From Plazaster borealis (taxonomy: Eukaryota; Echinodermata; Asteroidea; Forcipulatida; Labidiasteridae): a stretch of 64,000 nt of DNA. Shown piece after piece: positions 10,868 through 24,300 of this stretch; the first letter of the stretch is position 1, and every line of letters begins with the position of its first letter. The position numbers were made by a program, and so were the translations under genes. The stretch covers positions 6,014,001 to 6,078,000 of the forward strand of contig CM037467.1 of assembly GCA_021014325.1 (NCBI GenBank). The letters run 5' to 3'. The notes under the pieces are model-generated. The model ran no database searches, was not told where the DNA came from, and was given only the letters and a program-made list of their open reading frames with translations.

Positions 10868-11905
10868 ATTTTTTTTTACACGGCAACTTTTTTTCAGGTG
10901 CCTACTTTTTGGGGGAGCTGCAACTTATTGGGGTTGCAACTTTTTTGTGGGCTGCAACTTCTTGGGAGCTGCGACTTTTGGGGGGGCTGCGACTTTTTTT
11001 ATGAGGCAATTTTTTTTTACGTGGAGACTAAACATGCCGGAGGGCGATGCGTAAAAAGGAGTCGTCGCCTAAAAAGAAAATTCGCCCCATACAAAAAATT
11101 GCTTGTAAATATAAAGTCAGCCTTAACAAAAAAATTGCCTTGTAAAAAAAGTCACAGCCTTACAAATAAGTTGGCGCCAAAAATAAGGTCGGCGACTGAA
11201 ATTAAAGTCGCCTACCAAATAATGTCGCCGCCTAAAAAAAGGTGGCCGACTAAAACAAAGTCGCAGTCTAAAAAAAAAGGCGCCGCCCAAAAAAAAGCTA
11301 ATATAATATCCCAAAATACTTTTTTTGATTAGGCCTATGTCTCTCTGCTATGATGTTCTATAATGGACATCAACATGGCGAATTTGTTTTCACGCTGTGA
11401 CTTTTTTTTAAGGCGCCGAATTGTTTGGGGCTGCGATATTTTTAGGCGGCCATTTTATTTACGCGGAGACTAACAATTCCAAAAGGCGACGCGTAAAAGA
11501 AAAGTCGCCGACACTGGACAAACTGAGGTGTTAAAATTGACACCATGGGTGTTGTCACATAGATACCGAACAAAGAATCAAAATTTACACCGTGTTGAAA
11601 TGACACTAATTTCTGCCAACACGATTACATGGGTGCTATTTTAACCCCCCATGATGTTAATTTTGATTCTCTCTTGGGTTTATCCATATACGACAACACC
11701 CATGGTGTCAATTTTAACACCTCAGTTTTTGCAGTGGACTTGACAACGATCGTTTCCGAAAAAAAAGTCACCGCCTAAAAAAAAACGCCGCCTTAAAATA
11801 AAGTCCCAGGTTAACAGTAAAATCGCAGGGTGAATAAAGTCGCCGCTATAAAAAATCGTCGCGTAAACAGAAAAGATGGCGCCTAAAAGAAAGTGGCCGC
11901 GTATG
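10868..11905. repeat. Degenerate foldback satellite: GGGCTGCGACTTTTTTT / AAAAAAAGTCGCAGCC
   Basis: Between 10868 and about 11010 a unit like GGGCTGCGACTTTTTT recurs about eight times. From about 11045 to 11300 the reverse-complement unit (TAAAAAAAGTCGCCGCC) recurs about a dozen times. The same two-sided pattern resumes at 11390-11510 and 11755-11900. The whole is an imperfect giant inverted repeat made of decayed tandem units, with turn sequences GTGGAGACTAAACATGCC (about 11021) and GCGGAGACTAACAATTCC (about 11463). A lysine-rich open frame at 10853-11332 is a by-product of the AAA-rich units. Confidence 0.75.
11512..11736. mobile_element. MITE with 45-bp terminal inverted repeats and CACTG ends
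   Basis: The left end begins CACTGGACAAACTGAGGTGT and continues TAAAATTGACACCATGGGTG. The right end in reverse complement begins CACTGCAAAAACTGAGGTGT and continues identically through GGGTGTTGTC. The arms are nearly perfect over about 45 bp and enclose about 135 bp without coding capacity. CACTG termini recall Chapaev-type (CMC) transposons, but no clear target-site duplication is visible. It is nested inside the foldback satellite at 10868-11905. Confidence 0.8.
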
Positions 11906-12672
11906 TGTCCATTTAGAATACACTTTTGGGAGGACTTCGAAATTTTACCGTCAGAAATGTCTGTTCTTGCGACAACATTTTCTTGTGAACAGCATCAGAC
12001 CTGGGTATCATCAGACGTTGTTGAAAGTTAAAACCAGCTTGTTTTCTAAATCGCAGAGCAAGGACTTGTGCAGGTCATGCTAATCAACTTAGTTTTTGTT
12101 TACAGGACTACATGACCAGTGTTTGGCCAACCCAGAACAGACTGGACAACGGCCTTAAAACCGACATGATGACCATACAAACACAATGACTGTATCCTTC
12201 CAGTGAAAGAAATTTCAACAAAAGTTTTGTTAAGAACAATGTGGATTTATTTCAGAAATGGTTGATATGTCACTAAAGTAAGGGCAAATGGTATTTCATT
12301 ATGCAACATAAACCATAATATATTTTGGTCACGAAGTACATGCAGCATTGGGACATTGAAACAACCACAGGCTCCGAAGAGTTCTTTAAGATGTGGTGGT
12401 TTTCTTTCTATTCGTCTTGACTGGCAAAAAACGATTAGACAAAATCATGCAGGCCACTACATGCACGAGCAGGTATAACACCTCCTTTGCCATTAGTTCC
12501 TTAATATATAGATATGAACCATTTTAGATTGACTTTGCATGACTTATCTTTCTTCAACCTGTAGGTAGAACAATGACTATTATCATTTCCTTATGCTACA
12601 TGCACTCCTTTGCAATATTCTACATGGCTCACGCAAAAGGCCAAATGATCTGTTTTCAGTTTAAAGATATAT
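11906..12672. other. 3' flank of the JmjC-like gene, nothing recognised
   Basis: No exon, RNA gene or repeat element was recognised. On the minus strand this is the presumed 3' untranslated and downstream region of the JmjC-like gene. Confidence 0.4.
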
Positions 12673-13271
12673 TTATGTAAGCATACATCCTGGTACAGTT
12701 TCACTGTCGTCCATATCCCATGGTAGAGTCACAGAAACACAATCATCTAATGATGTCACATCATGCCACCAGAATGGGGGTATATATAAAAGTTCCCCTG
12801 GCTGTAAAGTACATGTATATGGTTGTGCGTTCTTCAACCTAGGAAACTGTCTATCTTCTTCAGCATAAACTTTCCTGAGATCTACCCGGCTTGTGTGAGC
12901 ACGTTCTGAATAACTCACATGAGGATACAAGTGAGGTGTATCCTCATGTGAGAAGAGGGCAACCCCCCAATCCCACCGCCGAGTTACATGTACAAGACAA
13001 GTCCAAATGTCACTTCTGGAGTTACGGTCCAGAAACCATTTGGCTGTAACTCACCGACGTGACCTTGACCTTTAAACCCCCAAAACAATCCCAACTTTTC
13101 TCTCCTCACCAGGCAACCGTGGGTGGGAAGTTCACTGAAAAAAAATCATTGAACAAAGTTTATTCCGATTACAGACTCACCTCCAGGATCACTCTGTGCG
13201 CACGCACAATTGCAGCGACTTTGTGGACGAATTTATAGACAAACGATGTATTTTTGATGTCAACAACCAAC
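12673..13271 (-). CDS. JmjC/cupin-like domain protein, C-terminal exons
   Basis: The last exon, read from 12942 to the TAA at 12673 (89 codons plus stop), encodes DTPHLYPHV, a linker with RVDL and RQFPRLKNAQPY, then TLQPGELLYIPPFWWHDV and DDCVSVTLPW. This matches the second half of the JmjC (cupin-8) fold in proteins such as HSPBAP1, FIH and TYW5. The His of WWHDV would be the third ligand of the catalytic Fe(II). A tentative preceding exon, 13271-13181, follows TTGTAG, ends at GTGAGT and encodes a basic stretch ending AHRVILE; it joins in phase 0. The HxD half of the iron site was not found. A possible further exon (13922-13804) has a compatible phase but no recognisable motif. Relatives are 2-oxoglutarate-dependent oxygenases. 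If the HxD motif is truly absent the gene could be inactive. Domain call good, gene model weak. Confidence 0.6.
12914..12952. repeat. Perfect 16-bp inverted repeat over a splice acceptor and coding start of an exon
   Basis: CTCACATGAGGATACA (12914-12929), a 7-base loop, then TGTATCCTCATGTGAG (12937-12952), a perfect complement. On the minus strand the right arm contains the presumed acceptor AG (12944-12943) of the last JmjC-like exon and its first codons; the left arm encodes part of YPHVS. Confidence 0.9.
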
Positions 13272-16200
13272 CTACAACAGGACAGTTTTCATAGGTTGGT
13301 GAACATGTTTTACTATTAATCAAAAAACGAGCTTAGTTAGATGTTAAAAAGGAGTACAAGCGCCCCAGTTACTGGGTCTAATTCCATCCTATATCCTACC
13401 TCCATGGTATGACCATAGAGAAAGGAACAATGACATCACAGGTGTAGAACTATGAATGAATGAGGTTTGTTCTAATCTAAGACTAGAGTAGACCATGCCG
13501 TGCATTGAGGTAGAATTGTAGACGTAGTGCTAGTGTAGTGTGGTAGTACCGTACCGTGTCGAGTAGACACCACCATGATTCATAATAATGTAGAAATATA
13601 ATAGTGCAAATCACTTACCGTCATATAATAATTAGTGAATCCAAACTATCAAAAATACCACCTTTACAAATTACAGCCTGTGAAGTACTGTACTGATCGT
13701 GTACATATTACAGCAAAACAAAACAAGCCTACAACAACTCAAGTAGAACTGCACTGCCCTGCACGCAAAGTATGCAGCCGGTGTAAGAGCTTCAAATAAG
13801 TACCTAAAATCAGAATTGTGGCAAGTATCGCTAACGACCGTCAGTTCATCACCATCGGCTAGGCTGGACAATATCCAGCGGATAAAGTCGGGAGTGTTCG
13901 CGCACTTTGAGAGATACAAGCACTGTAATTACCTTGGCAACCAATTTTCAAAATAGCGCCCATTTCGCATAGTGCGATCGACTTCACTGGGAAGTAATTA
14001 GACGTCTAAATTGGTGTCTGTATCGTAGGAGGTCCTGTCACGTCACTGCGCGTGATGTAAACGGTCCATACAATTTGTTGTGGTTTGACTTGCCAAGCAA
14101 AGATCTCCTCTCCTTCGACCAAAACTTAGAAACATGTAAGGCTCCACTGGTTAGTTGCACTGGTAAATGCAAAAAGTAGTGGTATTTTAGGTTTTTCTAC
14201 AAGGTATATGTCATACTGTCCGAGGCCATAAAAACGAATTGCCCACCGAAAAAGTTTCGAAACACTTTACACGATGATCAAATCATGTGACTGTACATTC
14301 TGCTGAGCATTCTGCGGAACAAAATACAGAGGCTTAAAGAAGCCATGTGCCTTATCATTTTCTAATAGTCTGGAGAAATGTTGTTGTACCCAGGGTCTAT
14401 GAAAAGCGGTTTTCGTTGTTTGTTTGTTGTTCTGGTAATAAAAACAACACCCGCCACGTGGACGTCGCAACATGAAAACGAGCAAATTGAGTCCTCCATT
14501 ACAGCTACTTGAGCGATCAAATTTTAACGGGAATGCAATTTTACTTGTTTATAATGTATTTGATTATAATTTAATTGTAATTTTGATAATTTGACACGTC
14601 TCACTGTTTTTCGTAGTTATCGATCACAAAATAGGCCCCAACCTCAAAGTTTTGAAAAACTAGCTACACGTTCACAGCGTGCGTCAAAATGACAATTACT
14701 TTGACGTAATTTGTGGGATGCAGCAACAAAAATGACGTAACATGAGTGATGACGCAAAATGGCTTTTCGCGAATCCTTCTGAAAAGCACAGGAGAAGGGT
14801 GTTCAAAATTATTGTTTTTCTAACAATTAGGCTATATGTTTAATCCCATGTGAACTCGATTTCCTTTTTGATTGAAATCATCCAAACGAATTTCAGCAGA
14901 GATCACCTGCTGCCGTTTTCATTCAAGCTGGTCTTTAAACTGATGAATCCATATAGAGTTGATAGGTCAAAAATGTGCAATGGGATTGTTGACATCTAAC
15001 TGTGGTATTTTTTGTAACCTAGACGCAGAAATGTTGGTCTATTGTTCAGTGTTGTTGGTCTTTGAATTGTTCTCGGTCTACCCCCACCCTTTGATTTTCA
15101 TTCTTCAACATGCCTGGTTTGTCCTTCAAATCCAAGATGGATGCTGCCTGTTTGGAAAGTATTCATTGTAGGCTATGGTTTTTATTGGGTTCTGTCGTGA
15201 TATAAACAAACCCTTAAAAGTTACATAGGCCTATATGCCTAATTCCTGCGTCACCGTGCATTAGCCAATTTTGTTTTCTTTCCATTTTGGTCGCCATTAG
15301 ACTGTAGTCGACTTCAGGCTCTGTACGTGTTGCACAATAATTGTGAATTAACAAGGAAAACAAGACTTTTACTCGTATCAAAATGTATGACAGCTGCAGA
15401 CCCGAAAATGCCATCGCAGGTCATCATTGTTATTGGACGTATTGGAGTCTTGTTCATTATCAAACATGTACATTTAAAAAAAAAAGATTATCTGTCTCTC
15501 ATAAACGATTGTTTTACCCAACTGTTTCAACTGAGCATTATTGTGCACTTCACCCGTTGCTTATTGCATACGATGAATCACCTCGTTCATTTATGTCCAC
15601 AAGTTTTTAAAATTAGTGACCATCATTCTACCATCTAAGACTCGGCCCTGATGGAAAAATTGTTGGCAATGAAACAATTCTACTAGTACTATACGCATTT
15701 GTTTACTTTTACCCTTGGACCTACACCTAAACATACACGAATATGATGACTTTTGTAAACAAATTAATTTTATAGCGGGATAATTTACAGCATTAATTTA
15801 AATGTAGGCCTAATTCACTGATAGGCTAGGTGTTCACGACTCGTGAACTCAAGACTGTGTTTGGTTGTTCTTTAAGCGCTGGATATAGGCCTATTGTTTA
15901 TCTGACTTTATCCATCATTGCTTTCAGCAGTGTACTTCACAAGTACTCAGTTTGAGCGAATAATGGACACCATTTTTGAAAAACATTGCCGTCAATTTAA
16001 ATAGTGATGTCAGTTTTCTAATGGGATCAGTCGGTCATCCCTTTTATAAACCATCAAAATTTAGACATACAATTTATTGTTAAAAACGTGTAACTTTTTG
16101 CGTTACGCCAAATTCGTTGCACATTTTTGCACACGGCCCAAAAACACACTCTTTAGACTTTATTAGCTGTTATAGCTTCCTGTCATACGCACGTCGTGAC

Positions 16201-18332
16201 GGTCGTTCATGGGTGTTGACTAAAATTCAATGTTTTGCCAATTACAACAAGTTTGGTTCTGTACGTGCACAAAAAGCCCTACCAAATGGTGGCGCTGTTA
16301 AAAATGGTCAAAACAAAGTTCCCGTCAAACTATCTACTCTCACACACTGCATGCACTGTACTACTATCACACAATCACATGCATGACATGGGCGCGCAGG
16401 CAACTGCAGGGTGGTGGTTCAGGCCAACGTTAGCCCTTTTTAAGGAGTAGGCCTACAAAGTAAAGTAGAGCCAAAAGGGTTTTTTTCCTGCTGCTGTGTC
16501 ACAAAGGTAATAACTAAACACGACGAAAACCCCTATCATTTATTAGTATGCTAATAATAATAACCAGTTCAGCTTAAGTCTTAAGTTAGCCCACCTTCAT
16601 TCATGACCTTGTTCAGGTTGTTCGGGCTGACATGGCTGAGTGACTGATTGATACGTGTAAACTTTGTACTGTTTTTTTAAGTAGACACTGTGTAGTGTAC
16701 AGTGACTGACAGTGCTAAGTGTTATTTTTAAGGTGTTGGTTGGTGTTACTGTTAGTGTTAGTGGCATTATAATTGTGGCTCTCTTTTTCTAACGATGTTC
16801 TTATCATAGTCACCATCATAGAATAGAAGAAGAAGAAGAAGTAGGCCTATATTTACAACTTTCCATGTGTATTTCACATCTCAACAATAGCTAAAGTTCA
16901 TTGTTTTAAGTTTAGTGTGTCTGAACAATTTTCCTGTTATATCGGATCAAAAACTTGTTGCACCAGGATGTTATTTGTAAGTAGTCCTCGTGCAGTCATA
17001 CTCATGAGCAGGGAATATAATAATGTTTTTGATTGACATGTATTTTCGACCCCCTATATTGATTACTGTTTACCACGAGATCAAAGATTATGGAGTGCCG
17101 AAGGTGCAAGGAAGATGGGGAACTGGAGCTCTACCTATTGTTTGAATGTGAACATTTCACTGAAGGCGCCATTTCAATATCAGCAAGTAAATGATTTGTT
17201 ATATCATTGAATGATAGCAATGGTCATTGTCTGCAACGATCTACCCTGGTGTCACCGGTTTCTGCTGGGATAACAGGAAAGTTGTTCAGAAACAGTAACT
17301 AAACATCTGAACATAGAGCTTCCTTGCTCTATGATCTGACCCACCTTTTTTAACGAGACGCTTTCAGTACACTGATGAAATCCTTGAATTTGCAATCTTT
17401 CGTTCCGAAAGATCGCTGGCCATTAACAGTGGTACTGTATTAAGTGCGATGTATGCACCATCACCCATTTTTCGATCCTTTCGTTCATTGAGTGGCAGTT
17501 TATATCAGTTTTAGGCCTACAAGTATGGCATGCAAAATGTCTCAAAATGTAGAAGTAGCCTATTGTCTACACTGTCACTGGTGGTTAGTGAGACCATAGA
17601 GGAAGTGAGACGAATTAGTTCATATGAACATTCTTTTTCTTTACATTTACAAATAAATTTAAAATTTACAAGTCAATGATGTAATGAATTTGACGACATT
17701 AGGTGTCATATTTCACTAACTCAAAGCTTGTTTTTTCAAAAGTTCAAGTTAGAACCACAGCTCACACAGTTTGATTCTTTGTGTCATTTGGGTTTTGTAA
17801 TTAGGTTTGACCTTGCTTCCCATCCAAACCAGAAGTTTAATAGAAAAACAATTTGTGAAGTTTTTTAATGAATTTGTTGATCAGAATGACAGCTCGTTTG
17901 ACAAAACCTCAATGTTGTTACATTCTCATGTGCGTTAATGTTGTTCCAACAATCACAAACTTTGAGTTTCTAGTCATTTCAATTTGTTATCATTATTTAG
18001 AACTTGGCAGCATTTATTGAAGCCCTGGAAGCAAACGTGTTTGCCCATTTCATTGTCATGTCTTTGTAGTTTAATAATTATTTTTAACAGCAGTATTGAT
18101 GCTGTGAGTTGGCTTGTCTTTCCAATGAGAACTAGTTGTCACCCTTGCTCTCCCTGTGTCCACCGCCATAATCTCTTTCACTTAGAGTGTTTTGTTGCTT
18201 CATCCACTTTGCACGTGTTAACTGCACAATTAATTTTGTTACATGATTTATTTTCAACATTTGCAGAGTTGGTGACTGTTGAGTGATTGTTTGATTTCTT
18301 CAGAACCAGATGTAATACCCACCATCATTATC
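13272..18332. other. Intergenic region upstream of MIOS and of the JmjC-like gene
   Basis: About 5 kb without a well-supported gene. 13804-13922 (minus) is a possible JmjC-like upstream exon (see that entry). The patch 13950-14070 is richer in CpG and includes CACGTCACTGCGCGTGATGT, with CRE-like half sites; it may be a promoter, unproven. TAGGCCTA occurs at 15226, 15804, 15886, 16448, 16842 and 17512. No 5' untranslated exon of MIOS was identified with confidence. Confidence 0.35.
17090..17194 (+). pseudogene. Possible relic of a LINE C-terminal zinc-knuckle segment
   Basis: A 34-codon frame containing CRRCKEDGELELYLLFEC followed by EHF. The C-x2-C...E-x-L-x-x-E-C arrangement resembles the cysteine cluster at the end of many LINE ORF2 proteins. 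There is no flanking reverse-transcriptase sequence, so this could be chance. Confidence 0.25.
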
Positions 18333-21300
18333 ATGACTTCCTCAGGTATGTTTAAGGATGAGGCCTTCAAAATAAATTGTTTGCAATTGTTTTAGGCCAA
18401 GTAAAATAAGAAACGAGTTTCTCACTCCCGCCCGCCTCCTTTTTGGCCGCCGCCTCCTTTTTTTAACTATTTACTATTTGAAGAAAAAACAAATCACATT
18501 TTTTTAAAAATTTAAAGCTGAAATCAAATTTTTCGGATAAAACTGAGTGGCATCTCTGATATTTTGAATCTTCTGAATCCAATTAGATGGGCCAAAATAG
18601 CAGCTTTGCCTCAATAATTCCCAACTTTCTTATTACAATATCTCAGGTGTGCAGTCCCTAGCTAGTTGAGGGCTAAAAGGGTGATTCTCCTGACTTAAAT
18701 ATCATCAATGTCTTGGCACCAAACCCAGCTGGGCAGTCTTTTCAGATCGGAGAGCAACTGTTGTCGAAGGTGATGGTGCTGCGATTCTGCATTGAAGGGC
18801 TTGCAAATCATTTGTTTTGTCATAAATTGCATCAGTATACTCAAATAGCACAATATCTGTGAATAAATATACCTTGGCTAACCATATTCAGATTGGCGGC
18901 AATCTTGGAAAAAATTGCTAAAAATAGTAAATAGTAGCGCCCTGCCTCCTCCTTTTTTTTAAAAGTCCGGACGAGAAACTCGTTTCTTATTTTAGTTGGC
19001 CTTATGGATAAAACAGAATCAGGACAAAATTTGTTTGCTATTTAGCTATGAGAGATCACCGTTACAACTGAACTGTCTGCAAATTGACTTATAAAACAGT
19101 AGAATATCATAGCATTGAACACAGCAATAGGTTCTTTCCCTTCTTATAACCCTAAATTCTTTGTAGTGGTGCTCATGATAACGAGAGTTTGCTGTACATT
19201 TTTTATTTCAATAGCTATCTGATTGAACTAATACCTTTTAAGTACTAAAAAACATTGTTCATTCATAAAATACATGCTATGGCACATGCACTTGTAAGTA
19301 CAAAGTATACAAGTCAAAGCCAGGTGACCTACATGTACATAGTGTACATCGTAGCTTAAAAAGAAAAGATTGCCACAATGTTTATACATTTCATTTAATA
19401 CACAGGCAAATAATGTATTACAAGTATACATGGTTGTAAATATCTTTTGATAAGTCACAATTGCAAAGGTTCAATATGGAGTATTCAAATCTAAGGAAAT
19501 ATAATGAAACATAATGAATGGTCATTACTCATTAACCACTTCGGGTCAGTAAAGAATTCCATGCCCACCTGCAATATTATTTTTCTGAATTTTTTTGAGC
19601 TTCTGGAGGAATTGTTTTCCTTTGAGAATACTGTTGCCATAATGAAACCCTAACTTGACAAAGGAAAGACAAAGATTCTCATCAAAAGCACCGGGATTTG
19701 ATGTCTTGTGAGAAAATATGAGTAGGCACCCACTGTGACTCACAGAACCTCAGCAGTAAGCAACAGCCAATAATCTGCCATGGTATGCTAGAATCTCGGA
19801 AGGCTCAGTAGTAACTCCCAATGAGTCGAATACAATGATAAACAATGGTGGCAGCCTGTCCATTTGTGTATGTGCCACATTTGTACAACAGGACAAAGGT
19901 CTGGAATTGTGGAACCACAAATTTTGGGTGGTTTAGACGGATTCCTTAATCCACCCTCGCCACAATGACTGCCTAGGGATAGTGCCCTTGTGGGTAAAGC
20001 ACGCAGCACTTAAATGTCTCCAATCTACTAGTAGTAATAAACAGCACGCTGTAATCACAGACAAAATGCAATTGGATTTCAATGTATTGGAAACTGGATT
20101 GGATGGATTTAAATGCTACACTTAAGTGTTACTTAATGGATTGGTCTATGGATTAATGGATTGGTCTATAACAAGTCTACAGGTTTTAAACATTTTTAAT
20201 TGAATTGTGCCACTTTTAGATACATTAGGATCTCCATTGACAGGGAAGTAAAATGTGAAATGTTAACAACTACAGGTGTGCAGCATTCTTTAGTGACTCC
20301 ATTTTCTCAATACTTGATTAAATGGCAACTAAAGTTTTTGTTTTGTTTTTTAATTCATTTTTACTACAGGTGCTAAGTGGGACCTACAGTGGTCTCCTAC
20401 TGACCCTGATGTGTTCGTAGCCTTGAACACTGATCGTTATGATCTGAACCTTTATATGGTAGAATCTGATTTGTTATCATCCAGCCAGTCTCAGATACAG
20501 CTGATCAGTCAGGATAGTAACATGTATGCTAGATTACAAGCAAGTAAGACAGACTTGTATGTCAGCACTAAGAGTGATCTACAGCTAATCAGAGTGAGTA
20601 GTAACATCTCAATCATCATTTATAATAAGAAGTAACTATAACTAGTGAACTTGTGGGTACAACCATGTATAAATCTCTTTTGGGAGGGGTGTTGGCTCTG
20701 AGAAGAGACAGTGTGGTCTTGACATTTTGAATAGTATACTCTGCTCATCCCCAGGAGAAAGTAACTTACATAGTTGTACCCGCAAGTTTACTAATTGTAT
20801 TTACTTCTTATTATCCACACTATGCAAAGCTTCAAACAACACTGATCATTTATAATAGCTTCCAAGCTCACTATCCTTTCTTTTAAAAAAGAAGGCCAGT
20901 GGCAGACATTTACCTAAATACTTAACTGGATTGGTGTATTGAACATCTTGCTGCTATGATGTGGCCAAGCAGTCTTGTGCGCATGACTCAAGTTCTGGTG
21001 GCAAAGTCATCAGGGTATGGGTTCGAATCCAAGTCGTGACAATTGTGTCCTTAAGCAAGGCACTTATAAATATTTTATCTCAACATTACTGTTTGATCAA
21101 AGACATGTAACTTTATTTGAGATGGTTTGACTTGTAAGATCTGCATGAAAACTGTAATATTACTAATCAGGTTGGTTTCACTAGGTCATCTCACTGTTAT
21201 TTTCTATTTTCATGTAAAAACCCATAAAATAAGAAAGATAATGATATTTGTCTTTGTTTCTTTCAGTGTTTTTGCTGGTGTCCTAAACAGTCATCTGATG

Positions 21301-24300
21301 ACGTAATAGCTGTTGGCTTATCAAGCGGTAAAGTAATTTTGACTGCCTTTTTGGTAGACCCTACCTCTGCTCAGATGGGCTTAGTGGGGACAGAATTCCC
21401 AGTAAAGCATAATAAGATGTGTACTAGTCTGGCCTGGAACACTGTGGAACCAAAATGGGTGAGTGGCAACTGTTATAGCACAAGAAATCGGTTAAATACT
21501 CAAAGTGTGGCATTTGTGATCCTGCAATGTATTTCAAGAACATCAGGTTTAGACCATTCATGTTGTAGCATTTACCTAACTGAAGTATAAAGAACTTTGC
21601 AAATGAAAGCAGTTTGAGAGTCTTGTTGGTGTGTTGGAGAACTGAACATCAAACGATTAAACTTGCTGACATTAACCTGTATACAAAGCTGATGCTGGTG
21701 GGACGTAATGTTTGCTTTCCTACTCATAATTTACTTTCATTTTTTATGTGCTTTTTTATGTGAAGCAATATTTCTGTCAACGACCGCCATTATTGTTTAC
21801 AATTCAATTGCCCATTGTTCATCTCCAATTTTAACTGTGCCAATTTCGTTGTAATAATGTTTGAAGATGACAACAAATCGCCTCCAAAGAAGAGGTTTCT
21901 CTTTTGTTCCAAAGACAAGATCAGAAATTTGATCTTTGACCAAAAATCTTTAAATTCAATTTGGTAATTTCCTGTTAAAGTGTTTGAATTTTTTCAATGA
22001 AATGCTATGTTCAACAATAAATTATATAAGAAAAAATAATTTATTTAACTTTATAATCTTTGTTTCCCCTCTTGCAAAAAATGTGTTGCATGCTGTGGGT
22101 TTTGTACACCCTCAGGGGCAAATGGCACCCTTAGCTTTGCTTCAGGTGCCATTTTTCCCCTCGGGTGTACAAAACACCATGGACCCCATCAGTGACAAGA
22201 ATTGTATAGTGTACCATGCTGTAAAGATGAGAAACTTTCAGGGTGTGTGTGTCAGCAGAGACACACGGTATCATGAAACACATCTGACTTTATAACTATC
22301 ATGATTTCTGTTTCTCTACAGTTAGCTGCTGGTTTTGACAGATACAGAACTGACTATTGCATGGCTGTCTATGATGTTAGTGCACAAACAAGTGAGTCAA
22401 ATCAATTGGTAGTATTCAGATGCTTTGTGTATGATAATTAAATGCAAAACCACAGTATGACAACAACATGTACATGTACAAACTCTGTAGATAGATATAA
22501 CACTAAGACCTGCACAATGGAACTCATATGACTGCTTTTAAAACAGGCAAGAATATGGTTCCATTAGTCCCAGCGAATTTTGCGAAATGAAAATGGAGCA
22601 GTTTTATTTTGTATAAACATGACGGCTATACACTGTACATGCTATTTAAAAATAATGCATTACTATTTTTGTTTTTAGTTCACTTGATGGATTCAGCTTT
22701 TGATATTTCTTTCTGTTATTTATTTTGTTCAAATGCTTGACAGCTGCAACTGGCTCAACAACAACTTCAGAGAAGTCACGTTACGTATCAAATAATGCCT
22801 CCCAATCTGGTTTCCGGCCTGTCAGTGAGATGGGTAAGTTGATCAGCTCTACAACATGTAATCTGGACTAGGTCCCTACTCTGGAGTAGACCCCCTACTC
22901 TGACTCTAGAGTAGGCCTACTCCAGACTGGGGCCTACTCCAGAGTGGGGGGTCTACTCCAGACTAAGGGGTCTACTCCAGAGTAGGGGGCTACTCCAGAG
23001 TAGGGGGTCTACTCCAGAGTAGGGGTCTACTCCAGAGTAGTGGGTCTACTCCAGAGTAGGGGGTCTACTCCAGACTAGGGGGTCTTCTCCAGAGTAGAGG
23101 GTCTATTCCAGAGTAGTGGGTCTACTCCAGACTAAGGGGTCTACTCCAGAGTAGGGGGCTACTCCAGAGTAGGGGGTCTACTCCAGAGTAGTGGGTCTAC
23201 TCCAGACTAGGGGGTTTACTCCAGACTAGGGGGGGGGGGCTACTCCAGAGTGGGGGTCTACTCCAGACTAAGGGGTCTTCTCCAGATCAGGGGGTCTTCT
23301 CCAGAGTAGAGGGTCTACTCCAGAGTAGTGGGTCTACTCCAGAGTAGGGGTCTTCTCCAGACTAGGGGGTCTACTCCAGAGAAGGGGGTCTATTCCAGAC
23401 TAAGGGGTCTACTCCAGAGTAGGGGGCTACTCCAGAGTAGGGGGTCTACTCCAGAGTAGGGGTCTACTCCAGAGTAGTGGGTCTTGAACAACTCGATTGT
23501 CGACGACTCCTAGATGATCGATGGCAGGCCTACTCCATAGTAGTGGGTCTACTCCAGAGTAGTGGGTCTACTCCAGACTAGGGGGTCTACTCCAGAGTAG
23601 AGGGTCTACTCCAGAGTAGAGGGTCTACTCCAGAGTAGGGGTCTACTCCAGAGTAGTGGGTCTACTCCAGAGTAGTAGGTAAGTTGATCAGCTCTACAAC
23701 ATATAATCTGGACTAGGCCCCTACTCTGACTCTAGAGTAGGCCTACTCCAGACTGGGGTCTACTCCATAGTAGGGGGTCTACTCCAGACTAAGGGGTCTT
23801 CTCCAGATCAGGGGGTCTTCTCCAGAGTAGAGGGTCTACTCCAGAGTAGTGGGTCTACTCCAGAGTAGGGGTCTACTCCAGAGTAGGGGGTCTACTCCAG
23901 AGTAGTGGGTCTACTCCAGACTAGGGGGTCTACTCCAGAGTAGAGGGTCTACTCCAGAGTAGAGGGTCTACTCCAGAGTAGGGGTCTACTCCAGAGTAGT
24001 GGGTCTACTCCAGAGTGGGGGGTCTACTCCAGACTAAGGGGTCTACTCCAGAGTAGGGGGCTACTCCAGAGTAGGGGGTCTACTCCAGACTAGGGGGTCT
24101 TCTCCAGAGTAGAGGGTCTATTCCAGAGTAGTGGGTCTACTCCAGACTAAGGGGTCTACTCCAGAGTAGGGGGCTACTCCAGAGTAGTAGGTAAGTTGAT
24201 CAGCTCTACAACATATAATCTGGACTAGGCCCCTACTCTGGAGTAGACCCCCTACTCTGACTCTAGAGTAGGCCTACTCCAGACTGGGGTCTACTCCATA

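Noticed and set aside
10853..11332. Lysine-rich 159-codon open frame
   Set aside because: Codes through degenerate AAA-rich satellite units in both halves of a foldback; no gene features.
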